A program made the translations under genes and the position numbers. From Roseiarcus sp963781895 (GTDB taxonomy: Bacteria > Pseudomonadota > Alphaproteobacteria > Rhizobiales > Beijerinckiaceae): a DNA stretch of 64,000 bases. Of the stretch, positions 37,855-46,699 are shown piece after piece. The notes beneath the pieces were generated by a model that searched no databases, was not told the origin of the DNA, and saw only the letters and a program-made list of their open reading frames with translations. Within the stretch, counting starts at the first letter, position 1, and each line of letters opens with the position of its first letter. The stretch spans positions 1 to 64,000 of the forward strand of contig CAWAIM010000062.1 of the NCBI GenBank assembly GCA_963781895.1, written 5' to 3'.

Positions 37855-38823
37855 TTACAGCGAAATCTTGGCCCGCGCCGCCAGCTCGCCGACGACGCCG
37901 CGGCGGAAGGCGAGCACGCAGGCGACGAAGATGACGCCCTGGATCACGGTCACCCACTCGCCGAACTGGGCGAGATAATTCTGCATCGACACGACGATCA
38001 GAGCGCCCACGACCGGGCCGTAGAACGTGCCCATGCCGCCGACCAGCGTCATCAGCACGACCTCGCCCGACATGGCGAAAGAGACGTCGGTCAGCGAGGC
38101 GTTCTGAGCCACGATCGCCTTGGTGGCGCCGGCAAGGCCGGCGATCGCGGCCGACAAGGTGAAGGCCGCCAGCTTGTACTGCAGCGACCGGTAGCCGAGC
38201 GACACGGCGCGGGGCTCGTTTTCGCGGATCGCCTTCAAAATCTCGCCGAAGGGCGAGTTGACCGTGCGCTGCACGACGAGAAATCCGAACAGGAAGATCG
38301 CCGCCACGAACACATAAAGAATCGCCGGTCGCGACAGATCGATAAAACCGAGGGCGCGCCCTTGCGGCACGCCCTGGATGCCGTCCTCGCCATGCGTGAA
38401 CGGCGCCTCGACGCAAAAAAAGTACACCATTTGCGAAAAGGCGACGGTGATCATCGCAAAATAGATGCCGCTGCTGCGGATGGCGAGCGCGCCGGTGACG
38501 AGGCCGAGCAGCGCCGACGCGGCGACGCCCAGCGCAATCGCCGAGACGGGTTCGAGTCCCCACACCTTGGCGGCATGCGCGCACACGTAGCTCGCCAGTC
38601 CCAGGAACATCGCGTGGCCGAGCGAAAGCAGGTTGGCGTAGCCGATCAGAAGATTGAAGGCGCAGGCGAACAGCGCGAAGCACAGCGCCTGCATGATGAA
38701 GAATGGATAGGCGACAAAATACGCGACGGCGATGAGCGCGACCATCACGGCGAAGGCGACCGCGTTGGCGCGGCGGTCGCGCGGGCTGGCGTCGGTCGCG
38801 GAGACGGAGGCGTCAAGACTCAT
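37855..38823 (-). CDS. ABC permease LivM-like
   Basis: A 322-residue inner-membrane permease with about ten helices and LivM motifs (NLLIGYANLLSLGHAMFLGLASYV, SGIYFAMITVAFSQMVYF, TLVGGMGTFYGPVVGA). It is the last gene of a four-gene transporter operon transcribed livG–livF–livH–livM. Its start is 1 bp from the livH stop. Confidence 0.92.
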   Translation of the reverse strand: MSLDASVSATDASPRDRRANAVAFAVMVALIAVAYFVAYPFFIMQALCFALFACAFNLLIGYANLLSLGHAMFLGLASYVCAHAAKVWGLEPVSAIALGVAASALLGLVTGALAIRSSGIYFAMITVAFSQMVYFFCVEAPFTHGEDGIQGVPQGRALGFIDLSRPAILYVFVAAIFLFGFLVVQRTVNSPFGEILKAIRENEPRAVSLGYRSLQYKLAAFTLSAAIAGLAGATKAIVAQNASLTDVSFAMSGEVVLMTLVGGMGTFYGPVVGALIVVSMQNYLAQFGEWVTVIQGVIFVACVLAFRRGVVGELAARAKISL

Positions 38824-38824
38824 C

Positions 38825-39715
38825 TCACGCGGCCCTTCCGAACAGGCCCGCGGGCCGGATCAACAGAACGATCGCCATGATCACGAACACGACCGTATTC
38901 GACGCCTCGGGATAGAACACCTTGGTCAGACCCTCGACGACGCCGAGCGCGAATCCGGTCAGGATCGAGCCGAGGATCGAGCCCATGCCGCCGATCACCA
39001 CGACAGCGAAGACGACGGCGATGATGTCGGCGCCCATACCTGGCCGAACCTGAGTGATCGGCGCGGCCAGCACGCCGGCGAAGGCGGCGAGGGCGATGCC
39101 AAAACCGTAAGTCAAAGTGACCATGCGCGGCACGTTGATGCCGAACGCGCGCACCATGGTCGGATTTTCGGTCGCCGCGCGCAGATAGGCGCCGAGCTTG
39201 GTCCGCTCGATCACGAACCAGGTCGCGAAACACACCACCGCCGAGGCGAGGATCACCCAGCCGCGATAGACGGGCAGAAACATGAAGCCGAGATTATAGG
39301 CGCCGCCGAGTTGCTTGGGGATGGCGTAGGGAAGGCCGGAGGCGCCGAAATAATTCTGAAACAGGCCTTGAATGATCAGCGCCAGGCCGAAGGTCAAGAG
39401 CAGGCTGTAGAGCGGATCGAAGCCCGCGAGGCGCTTGAGAAAGAGCCGCTCGACGACCGCCCCGATCGCGCCGACCGCCAGGGGCGAGAGCAACAGCGCC
39501 CACCAGTAATTGAGACCCGCCAGGTGGAGCAGAAAGTAAGCCGCGAAGGCCCCCGTCATGTAGAAGGCGCCGTGGGCGAAATTGACGATGGTCAACATGC
39601 CGAAGATGACGGCGAGGCCGAGGCTCAAGAGCGCGTAGAACGAGCCGTTGATGAGGCCGATCAGCAGCTGGCCATAGAGCTCCGGCATGCTGATGACGTG
39701 CCCGAAGACGTTCAT
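38825..39715 (-). CDS. ABC permease LivH-like
   Basis: A 296-residue permease (LIGLINGSFYALLSLGLAVIFGMLTIVNFAHGAFYMTG; VVIGGMGSILGSILTG). ATG 39715 (MNVFGHVISMPELYGQ) is chosen because earlier in-frame codons give a non-hydrophobic tail overlapping the intergenic gap. 133 bp separate it from the ATPase genes upstream, so a second promoter is possible. Confidence 0.9.
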   Translation of the reverse strand: MNVFGHVISMPELYGQLLIGLINGSFYALLSLGLAVIFGMLTIVNFAHGAFYMTGAFAAYFLLHLAGLNYWWALLLSPLAVGAIGAVVERLFLKRLAGFDPLYSLLLTFGLALIIQGLFQNYFGASGLPYAIPKQLGGAYNLGFMFLPVYRGWVILASAVVCFATWFVIERTKLGAYLRAATENPTMVRAFGINVPRMVTLTYGFGIALAAFAGVLAAPITQVRPGMGADIIAVVFAVVVIGGMGSILGSILTGFALGVVEGLTKVFYPEASNTVVFVIMAIVLLIRPAGLFGRAA

Positions 39716-39848
39716 GACCGGCGCCCCGGGAACATCAGGGGCCGTAGACGCGGCCCGGCCCGCGCGGGGCGTCGACAGGCGCCCGCCGTTCGCCAGGTCG
39801 CGCCTGAATCGGCCGGCGTGAGAGCGAGACGTCCAACCAAGGATATCG

Positions 39849-40592
39849 TCATACGCCGAGCGTCTCGTGCAGCATGTCCATCTTCCCAGCGAGATCGGAG
39901 GTTGCGAAGGCGTCGATGATCTCGCCGTGGTCCATGACGAAAAACCGGTCGGCGAGCGTCGAGGCGAAGCGGAAATTTTGCTCGACCAGCAGGATCGTGA
40001 AGCCTTCACGCTTCAGCGCGGCGATCGTATGGGCGATCTGCTGGATGATGACCGGGGCGAGGCCTTCGGTCGGTTCGTCGAGCATGAGGAACCGCGCGCC
40101 GGTGCGCAGAATTCGGGCGATGGCGAGCATCTGCTGCTCGCCGCCCGACAGCTTGCCGCCGCCGCTGGCCAGCCGTTCGCGCAAATTGGGAAACAGCGCG
40201 AAGATTCGCTCCACGTCCATGCCTCCCGTCTTGCTGATCTCGGGCGGAAGGAACAGGTTTTCCTTGACCGAGAGGCTGGCGAAAATGGCGCGCTCCTCGG
40301 GACAGAACGCAACGCCGAGCCGGGCGATGCGGTCGATCGAGAGGCCGATGAGCTCCCGGTGGTTGAACATCACCGAACCGTTGCGCTTGGCGACGATGCC
40401 CATGATCGCCTTCAGCGTCGTCGTCTTGCCGGCGCCGTTGCGCCCCAGCAGGGTCACGACCTCGCCCTCGCGCACGTCGAGGTCAACGCCATGGAGAATG
40501 TGGGATTCGTCGTACCAGGCCTGCAAGCCCTTGACCCGCAGCACGGTCTTCGCGTCCGCGGCCGACGTCGTCGCCACAGCCGGCTCAGGCAT
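39849..40592 (-). CDS. ABC ATP-binding protein LivF-like
   Basis: A 247-residue ATPase. Walker A is GRNGAGKTTT, the LivF motif is VAFCPEERAIFASLSVKENL, signature is LSGGEQQMLAIARIL, Walker B is FLMLDEPTEGLAP, and the switch region is VEQNFRFA. It overlaps the livG stop by 8 bp. Confidence 0.92.
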   Translation of the reverse strand: MPEPAVATTSAADAKTVLRVKGLQAWYDESHILHGVDLDVREGEVVTLLGRNGAGKTTTLKAIMGIVAKRNGSVMFNHRELIGLSIDRIARLGVAFCPEERAIFASLSVKENLFLPPEISKTGGMDVERIFALFPNLRERLASGGGKLSGGEQQMLAIARILRTGARFLMLDEPTEGLAPVIIQQIAHTIAALKREGFTILLVEQNFRFASTLADRFFVMDHGEIIDAFATSDLAGKMDMLHETLGV

Positions 40593-41340
40593 GTTCTGCT
40601 CCGAGATAGGCCTCTTTGACCTCTTCGTTCTCCGACACCGTGCGATAATCGCCTTCCGCCAGCACGCGCCCGCGCGTCAGCACCGTGATGCGATGCGACA
40701 GATTGGCGACGACCTGCAGATTGTGTTCGACCATCAAGACGGTGCGGTTGGCCGAGGCGCGGCGAATGAGATCGGCGATTCGATCGATGTCCTCGCGGCC
40801 CATGCCGGCCATCGGCTCATCGAGCAGCATCATTTCCGGATCCAGCGCGAGGGTCGTCGCCAGTTCCAGGGCCCGCTTGCGGCCGTAGGATATCTCGCCG
40901 GCCTTCCAATGGGCGAAGCGGGCCAGACCGACCTCGTCGAGCAGCGCCAGCGCCCGCTCGTCGAGCGGTCTGAGCGCCGACTTCGAGCGCCAGAAGTCGA
41001 ACGAGTTGCCGCGCTTGCGCTGCAGAGCAATGCGGACGTTCTCGAGCGCGGTCAGGTGAGCGAACACCGCCGAGATCTGAAACGAGCGGACGAGGCCCAG
41101 CCGCGCGACGTCGGCCGGCTTCATCGCCGTGACGTCGCGGCCGTTGAACGTGATCCGCCCGGCGCTCGGCGCGACGAATTTCGACAGCATGTTGAAACAG
41201 GTCGTCTTGCCGGCGCCGTTCGGGCCGATCAAGGCGTGGATCGTTCCACGGCGTATGCGCAGGGATACGTCGCTGACCGCCTGGAAGTCGCCGAAGCTCT
41301 TGCTGAGACCCTCGGTGACCAGAATATCGTCCGGGATCAT
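40585..41340 (-). CDS. ABC ATP-binding protein LivG-like
   Basis: About 251 residues from ATG 41340 (MIPDDILVTEGLSKSFG). Walker A is GPNGAGKTT, LivG motif is VRSFQISAVFAHLTALENVRIAL, signature is ISYGRKRALELATTLAL, Walker B is MMLLDEPMAGMG, switch His is in VEHNLQ. A TTG 54 bases upstream would extend it with no family support. First gene of the operon. No periplasmic binding protein gene is found here, so the substrate cannot be inferred from a receptor. Confidence 0.9.
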   Translation of the reverse strand: MIPDDILVTEGLSKSFGDFQAVSDVSLRIRRGTIHALIGPNGAGKTTCFNMLSKFVAPSAGRITFNGRDVTAMKPADVARLGLVRSFQISAVFAHLTALENVRIALQRKRGNSFDFWRSKSALRPLDERALALLDEVGLARFAHWKAGEISYGRKRALELATTLALDPEMMLLDEPMAGMGREDIDRIADLIRRASANRTVLMVEHNLQVVANLSHRITVLTRGRVLAEGDYRTVSENEEVKEAYLGAEHA

Positions 41341-41476
41341 CCCCGCCGGTCGCCCGAGCGCATGCGCTTCCCCCAAAGGACTTACGCCAATCAAACCTTT
41401 GCCGCACCACTTGTAAAGCCCTAAAAAGGTCGGTGGCGCAAAGGGGCGAGCGGCGCGGCGGCCCGCCGCTCGACCG

Positions 41477-42475
41477 CTACCGTCCGGCGTCCGGCCGTCG
41501 GTTGTGCAGGCGCCGTTCCCAGTCGAGCGCCTGGCGGACGATGTCGTCGAGATTGTCGCGGGTCGGTTTCCACCCGAGCACGCTCTTCACCCGATCGGCC
41601 TGAGCGACGATTGCGGCCGGATCGCCAGCGCGACGGCCGGACATGACGACCGGAAAGTCGACGCCCGACACGCGCTTGACCACGTCGACGACCTCCCGGA
41701 CCGTCTGTCCGTGTCCGTAGCCGCAATTGCAGACGACGCTGGCGCCGCCGCCGCGCAGATAGGCGAGCGCGGCCAGATGGGCGTCGATGAGGTCGGTGAC
41801 TTGGATATAGTCGCGCACGCAGGTGCCGTCGCGGGTCGGATAGTCCTGGCCGAAGATCTCCATGTTCGGATGAAGCCCGAGCGCGGTCTGAACGCCGCGC
41901 TTGATGAGATGGGTGGCGTTCGGGGTCGACTGGCCGAGGCGTCCCTGGGGATCGGCGCCCGCGACGTTGAAATAACGCAGCGCCACATAGCGGAAGTCGT
42001 GGGCGCGCGAGGCGTCCTCGAGCATCCACTCGACCATCAGTTTCGAGCGGCCGTAGGGCGAAATCGGCGCAAGCGGCGCTTCCTCCGACAGCGGCTGGGC
42101 GGAAGTCTCGCCATAGACCGCGGCGGTGGAGGAAAAGATGAACGACTTGACCCCGCCCCCGATCGCCGTTTCGATCAGCGTGCGCGCGTTCGAAGTGTTG
42201 TTGAGATAATAGCCGAGAGGATCGGTGACCAACTCCGGCACCACGATCCTGGCCGCGAAATGCGCGACCGCGTCGATCGCATGCGCCTTGATCAGCTTGG
42301 CGACGAGCTCCGCGTCGCCCGTGTCTCCGACGACCAGCCTCGCCTTGTCGGGCACCGCCCAGGCGAAGCCGGTGGAGAGATTGTCGAGAACGACGACCGT
42401 CTCGCCGGCGTCCAAAAGCCCCAGCGTCATATGGCCGCCGATGTATCCGGCTCCGCCCGTGACCAATACGCTCAT
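41477..42475 (-). CDS. galE: UDP-glucose 4-epimerase
   Basis: A 332-residue short-chain dehydrogenase of the GalE type that interconverts UDP-glucose and UDP-galactose. NAD motif is TGGAGYIGGH, the Ser of SSTAAVYG and the Tyr-Lys pair in SPYGRSKLMVE form the catalytic set. It also shows LRYFNVAGADP and TRDGTCVRDYIQVTDL. Divergent from galU across a 162-bp spacer. Confidence 0.95.
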   Translation of the reverse strand: MSVLVTGGAGYIGGHMTLGLLDAGETVVVLDNLSTGFAWAVPDKARLVVGDTGDAELVAKLIKAHAIDAVAHFAARIVVPELVTDPLGYYLNNTSNARTLIETAIGGGVKSFIFSSTAAVYGETSAQPLSEEAPLAPISPYGRSKLMVEWMLEDASRAHDFRYVALRYFNVAGADPQGRLGQSTPNATHLIKRGVQTALGLHPNMEIFGQDYPTRDGTCVRDYIQVTDLIDAHLAALAYLRGGGASVVCNCGYGHGQTVREVVDVVKRVSGVDFPVVMSGRRAGDPAAIVAQADRVKSVLGWKPTRDNLDDIVRQALDWERRLHNRRPDAGR

Positions 42476-42637
42476 CCGGTTCCCCTCTTCATTCGGCTCA
42501 AACGACTTTACTCAAACTCCTCACGGAACGGCGCCGATCGAAGGTGATAATCTGTGGAACGTGATAATCGGTTAAAGCACATTCGCTTCGTCCGCTATAA
42601 GCTCGACCCGGGCCTGACTGAACTGAGGAACGGACAA

Positions 42638-43537
42638 TTGATCAGAAAACCGATCCGAAAAGCCATCCTGCCGGTCGCCGGTCTCGGCACCCGCTTCCTG
42701 CCGGCGACGAAGACAATCCCCAAAGAGATGTTGACCGTCGTCGACCGGCCGATCCTGCAATATGTGGTCGACGAGGCGCGGGAGGCGGGAGTCGAACATT
42801 TCATCTTCGTGACCGGTCGCAACAAGGGCGTCATCGAAGATCATTTCGACACCGCCTACGAACTGGAGGACACGCTGAAGCGGCGCGGCAAGCAGACCGA
42901 ATATGCGGCGCTGATGTCCGATCTTCCCGCCGCCGGCGCGACCAGCTTCACCCGCCAGCAGGCGCCGCTCGGCCTCGGCCACGCCGTCTGGTGCGCGCGC
43001 GAAATCGTCGGCGACGAGCCCTTCGCGGTGCTGCTGCCCGACGTCATCACCAAGAGCGGGCCGCGCGGCGGGCGCTGCCTTTCTCATTGCGTCGAGGCCT
43101 ACGACCGGCATGGCGGCAACGTCATCGCGGTCGAGGAGGTTTCGCCCGCCGAGACGCATCAGTACGGGATTGTCGCGGTCGGCGCCGATGACGGCCGCAC
43201 GTTCGAGGTCACCGGGATGGTCGAAAAGCCCAAGCCGGGAACCGCGCCCTCCAATTTCATCATCTCGGGACGCTACATCCTGCAACCGGAGATTTTCCAG
43301 GTGCTCGAGCTGGTCGAGAAGGGCGCCGGCGGCGAAATCCAGCTGACCGACGGCATGATCCAGCTCGCCCGCACGCAAAGCTTCCACGGCGTGCGCTTCG
43401 ACGGAAGCACCTACGATTGCGGCTCGCGGCTCGGCTTCCTCACCGCCAACCTCGCCTTCGCGCTCGACCGCGGCGACATCGCCCCCGGCCTCAAGGAGGC
43501 GTTGCTCAAATTCGGCTTCGTCGGCAAAGGCGCGTGA
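42638..43537 (+). CDS. galU: UTP–glucose-1-phosphate uridylyltransferase
   Basis: A 299-residue enzyme that forms UDP-glucose from UTP and glucose-1-P. N-terminal nucleotide motif AGLGTRFLPATKTIPKEML, LGLGHAVWCA, and VEKPKPGTAPSN with the catalytic Lys region. The TTG at 42638 (MIRKPIRKAILPVAG) is chosen because GAGGA lies 8 bases upstream and the family begins there. An in-frame ATG at 42554 adds an atypical 28 residues. With galE it supplies hexose donors for surface polysaccharide. Confidence 0.94.
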   Translation: MIRKPIRKAILPVAGLGTRFLPATKTIPKEMLTVVDRPILQYVVDEAREAGVEHFIFVTGRNKGVIEDHFDTAYELEDTLKRRGKQTEYAALMSDLPAAGATSFTRQQAPLGLGHAVWCAREIVGDEPFAVLLPDVITKSGPRGGRCLSHCVEAYDRHGGNVIAVEEVSPAETHQYGIVAVGADDGRTFEVTGMVEKPKPGTAPSNFIISGRYILQPEIFQVLELVEKGAGGEIQLTDGMIQLARTQSFHGVRFDGSTYDCGSRLGFLTANLAFALDRGDIAPGLKEALLKFGFVGKGA

Positions 43538-43556
43538 GCGGCGGCATGGCCGAGGC

Positions 43557-45137
43557 TCAACGCTGCAATCTGAGCCCCATCATCAGCACGGTCGCGGTGT
43601 AATTCGTGCCCGGCTGATTGGATGAATAATATTGGCGGCTGGCGCTCGCCTTCAGCACGAGGTCGCGATTGAGGCTGTAACTGACGCCGAGGCTGAACGT
43701 GGTCGTGGCGTCGCGCAACGGCACGCCGACATAGGCGTCGGTCAGGTAGCTGAGCGCGCCGGTCAGGGTGAGATAGCGGCGCAGGGCATGGGCGACCTCC
43801 AGCGTCGAGGCGTGCTGCGCCGCGCCCGAGGCGCCGGCGATGGTCGTGTCGTTGAGGCTGGAAACCGACTTGAGCGTGACGGTGGTCAGCGCCGTCGGGG
43901 TCCAGATCAGCGATGCGTCGAACAGCGGGCTCGCCAGCCTCGGCAGGCGCGGATCCTGGTAGTTGCGCGCGCCATAGCCGACGTCGAGGCTGCCGGTCAG
44001 CACGTGCGCCAATTCGATCTCGGCCCCGACTCGCGCCGTCACGCCGTCGGAATTGCGTTGGTAGTCGAACTGGTCTTCGCCGAGATTGTAGCGGCGCGTA
44101 TCGACATTGACGTCGACGAACGGCCTGAATTCAGGACTGACCTCATAAGCCGCGCGGGCGCGCAGACCCCAGTCGTTGAAGTTGTCGCTGGACAATTGCT
44201 CGACGCGGCCGTCGCTCAGCGTCGCGTCCTGATAGGCGGTGCGGTCGAGCGAGGCGTGCAGCGACAGATCGAGGCGCCCGAACTTCTGAACGGCGCCGAC
44301 CGTTCCGCCATAGACCGCGATCAGCGGCGCGCCGGAACTGGCGAAGGCGACGTTGGGACCGAGCCCGAGCGAACCGGCGGTCAAGGCGGCCAACGCGAGC
44401 CTGCCTTCGGCGTCGAAACTCAGATCGCGCGCCGCGTCCCAGCGCCCGTCCAGCACCCCGTTGGCGAACGGCGCGTCGGCGGACCGATCGGTGAAATAAT
44501 TGGTGAGGCCGCCGATGAAATTGCCGTGAACGGCGCTGGTCGACCAGTCGGAATCGAGTCCGAAGCCCGCTTCGGACGTGAGGAAGCCCGACCCTTTCTG
44601 AGGCCCCGGCAGAAGGCCGGGATTGGTCGACCATCCGAGGTCCTCCTCGACGAACGGCGTCAGCTTCAGGTCGCCGACCCCGATTCCGGCGGGATCGAAC
44701 GGCTTGTCGTCGCGGCGCGGACGCTTCGGCTTGGACGGAGTCGGCAGGGCGGCCACGCTCGGCGCCGGCGTTCCTCCGTCGGCGGGCCTGTTCGGACCTC
44801 CCCGCTGACCGAGCCGCTGGGCGCCCTTGTAGGGCTGGAGGCCCGGCAGGGCGTTCTTGTTCGCCTTGGTTTCCGGATTCGGCTGGGGTTGCGCGCCCGG
44901 CTGGCCGCTCCCCGCGGCGCCGCCGGGCTCCGAGGAAGGCGACGGCGGCGCAACAGCCGGCGGGGCCGCAGACGGACCGACTTCGTCCGACTGCGCCGTC
45001 TCCTCGCCTCTGAGGTCGAGATCGCCGAACGCGGCCTGTTGGGCGCGCGCTTCGCCGGCGGCCAAGCAGGCCACAACCCCCAAGGCAGCGCATGCGGGCC
45101 GCGCGAGCCGCCTCGGACGGTGAAGGCGCGAAGCCAC
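43557..45137 (-). CDS. Outer-membrane beta-barrel protein (BBP2-like)
   Basis: A 526-residue protein. Signal peptide at about 1-32 (cleavage after GEARA), a Pro/Ala/Gln-rich disordered linker (about 35-150) and a barrel of alternating polar/hydrophobic strands (about 155-526) ending in a terminal strand VLMMGLRLQR. Repeated aromatic-girdle strands (LEVAHALRRYLTLTGALSYL, TFSLGVSYSLNRDLVLKASAS) fit putative beta-barrel porin 2. It lies between galU and kdsD, so export or anchoring of surface polysaccharide is conceivable, not shown. Confidence 0.82.
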   Translation of the reverse strand: MASRLHRPRRLARPACAALGVVACLAAGEARAQQAAFGDLDLRGEETAQSDEVGPSAAPPAVAPPSPSSEPGGAAGSGQPGAQPQPNPETKANKNALPGLQPYKGAQRLGQRGGPNRPADGGTPAPSVAALPTPSKPKRPRRDDKPFDPAGIGVGDLKLTPFVEEDLGWSTNPGLLPGPQKGSGFLTSEAGFGLDSDWSTSAVHGNFIGGLTNYFTDRSADAPFANGVLDGRWDAARDLSFDAEGRLALAALTAGSLGLGPNVAFASSGAPLIAVYGGTVGAVQKFGRLDLSLHASLDRTAYQDATLSDGRVEQLSSDNFNDWGLRARAAYEVSPEFRPFVDVNVDTRRYNLGEDQFDYQRNSDGVTARVGAEIELAHVLTGSLDVGYGARNYQDPRLPRLASPLFDASLIWTPTALTTVTLKSVSSLNDTTIAGASGAAQHASTLEVAHALRRYLTLTGALSYLTDAYVGVPLRDATTTFSLGVSYSLNRDLVLKASASRQYYSSNQPGTNYTATVLMMGLRLQR

Positions 45138-45273
45138 GGGCTCTCCTGGAGAACGCGCCTGCTCGCGGCGCGTCTGGCCCGGTCACCGTTAGTCAGCTAT
45201 GGTTAATGAGCGCTTAAATCCTGGCCGGGCGGCGAGCCTCGCGCGTCGCGGGAGGTTTCAAGCGCGCCGGCGG

Positions 45274-46278
45274 ATGATAAAGAGCCTCATGATTCGCGAA
45301 CCAGCCAGCGCCGTCCTGTCGGCGATCCGCACGATCGAGAATGAGCGCCAGGGCCTGGAGGCGCTGGAGGAGGCGATCCGTTCGGCGAGCGAGGGCGGAC
45401 TCCGGGCGGCTTTTTCCGAGGCGGTGGAGCTGATTTCCGCGGCGAGCGGCCGGGTCATCGTGACCGGCGTCGGCAAGTCCGGGCATATCGGACGCAAGAT
45501 CGCCGCCACCCTCGCCTCGACCGGCCAGCCGGCCTCGTTCGTCCATTCGGCGGAGGCGAGCCACGGCGACCTCGGGATGGTGCAGAACGGCGACGTCGTG
45601 CTCGGCATCTCCTGGTCGGGCGAGACGGCCGAGCTGGCGGCGATCGTCACCTTCGCCAAGCGCTACGCCATTCCGCTGATCGCGATGACCGCCAACCCCG
45701 ACAGCGCGCTCGGACGCGAGGCCGACGTCTGCCTGACGATGCCCAACGTCCAGGAAGCCTGCCCCAACGGCCTCGCCCCGACCACCTCGACGACGGTCGA
45801 GCTGGTGCTGGGCGACGCCCTGGCGATGGCGCTGCTCGAGGGACGCGGGTTCACCGCGCGCGACTTCCGCGCCCTGCATCCGGGCGGCATGCTCGGCGCC
45901 AAGCTCGCCCATGTCCGCGAGGTCATGCACACCGGCGAGCGCATCCCGCGCATCGACGTCAAGGCGCGGATGGCCGAGGCGATCGTCGAGATGACCTCGA
46001 AGGGCTTCGGCTGCGTGGCGGTGTTCGACGGAGGCGACAGGCTCGCCGGCATCATCACCGACGGCGACCTGCGCCGCCGCATCAAGTCGGATTTCTCGCT
46101 CGACACGCCGGTCGCCGACGTCATGACCCGAAGCCCGCGCACGATCGCGCCGGACGCCCTGGTCGCCGAGGCGCTGGAGAGCATCAGCCACAAGATTTCG
46201 GCGCTGTTGGTGGTCGAGCGCGGCGCGGTGGTCGGCATCGTGCATTTTCACGACCTGATGCGCATCGGGGCGTTTTGA
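45274..46278 (+). CDS. kdsD: KpsF/GutQ family arabinose-5-phosphate isomerase
   Basis: About 334 residues. A SIS isomerase domain (about 40-180; VTGVGKSGHIGRKIAATLASTG, HGDLGMV, SWSGETAE, LAPTTSTT) is followed by paired CBS domains (about 210-330). It converts ribulose-5-P to arabinose-5-P, the first step toward Kdo for lipid A core. Start uncertain: ATG 45274 fits family length, ATG 45289 and an upstream ATG 45199 are alternatives. No kdsB/kdsC neighbour is present. Confidence 0.92.
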   Translation: MIKSLMIREPASAVLSAIRTIENERQGLEALEEAIRSASEGGLRAAFSEAVELISAASGRVIVTGVGKSGHIGRKIAATLASTGQPASFVHSAEASHGDLGMVQNGDVVLGISWSGETAELAAIVTFAKRYAIPLIAMTANPDSALGREADVCLTMPNVQEACPNGLAPTTSTTVELVLGDALAMALLEGRGFTARDFRALHPGGMLGAKLAHVREVMHTGERIPRIDVKARMAEAIVEMTSKGFGCVAVFDGGDRLAGIITDGDLRRRIKSDFSLDTPVADVMTRSPRTIAPDALVAEALESISHKISALLVVERGAVVGIVHFHDLMRIGAF

Positions 46279-46699
46279 CCGCGAAGGCGCGGCCTCGAAC
46301 GACGATTCGAGCACGCGCCTCATCGAGAAGGGGAAGGCGCGCCGGACGCTGCGGGCCTCCTGGAGCATCCTTCGAGGCTCTTGCCGCGCAAGAGCGCCTG
46401 GGGATGAGGGCGGCGGGCTTGGCGATTTTCGGCGGCGCGGAACTCGCCGCGTCTGCGATCCTCGTCGAGTCGCTCATGGCGAAAATCCGACGCTCGTTTT
46501 CCGCCCCACCCGTCCATTACCGGGGATTCCAGCCGTCCGGGACCACGCGCTGGACGACGGCAATGCGCAAACAGCGGTCATTCCGCCCCGACGTGGCAAA
46601 TGGTCAAACCCGACCCTAATCGGTGTTTTGTACACTTCTCCGGATTGCAAAGCTCGCACCTGACGCGGTCGAGCGCCGCCTGTATGCGCCCCTCCGTCT
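46279..46699. other. Intergenic region, no gene supported
   Basis: About 420 bp between convergent kdsD and the GH130 gene. Short open frames only, none with recognisable domains. Confidence 0.4.
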
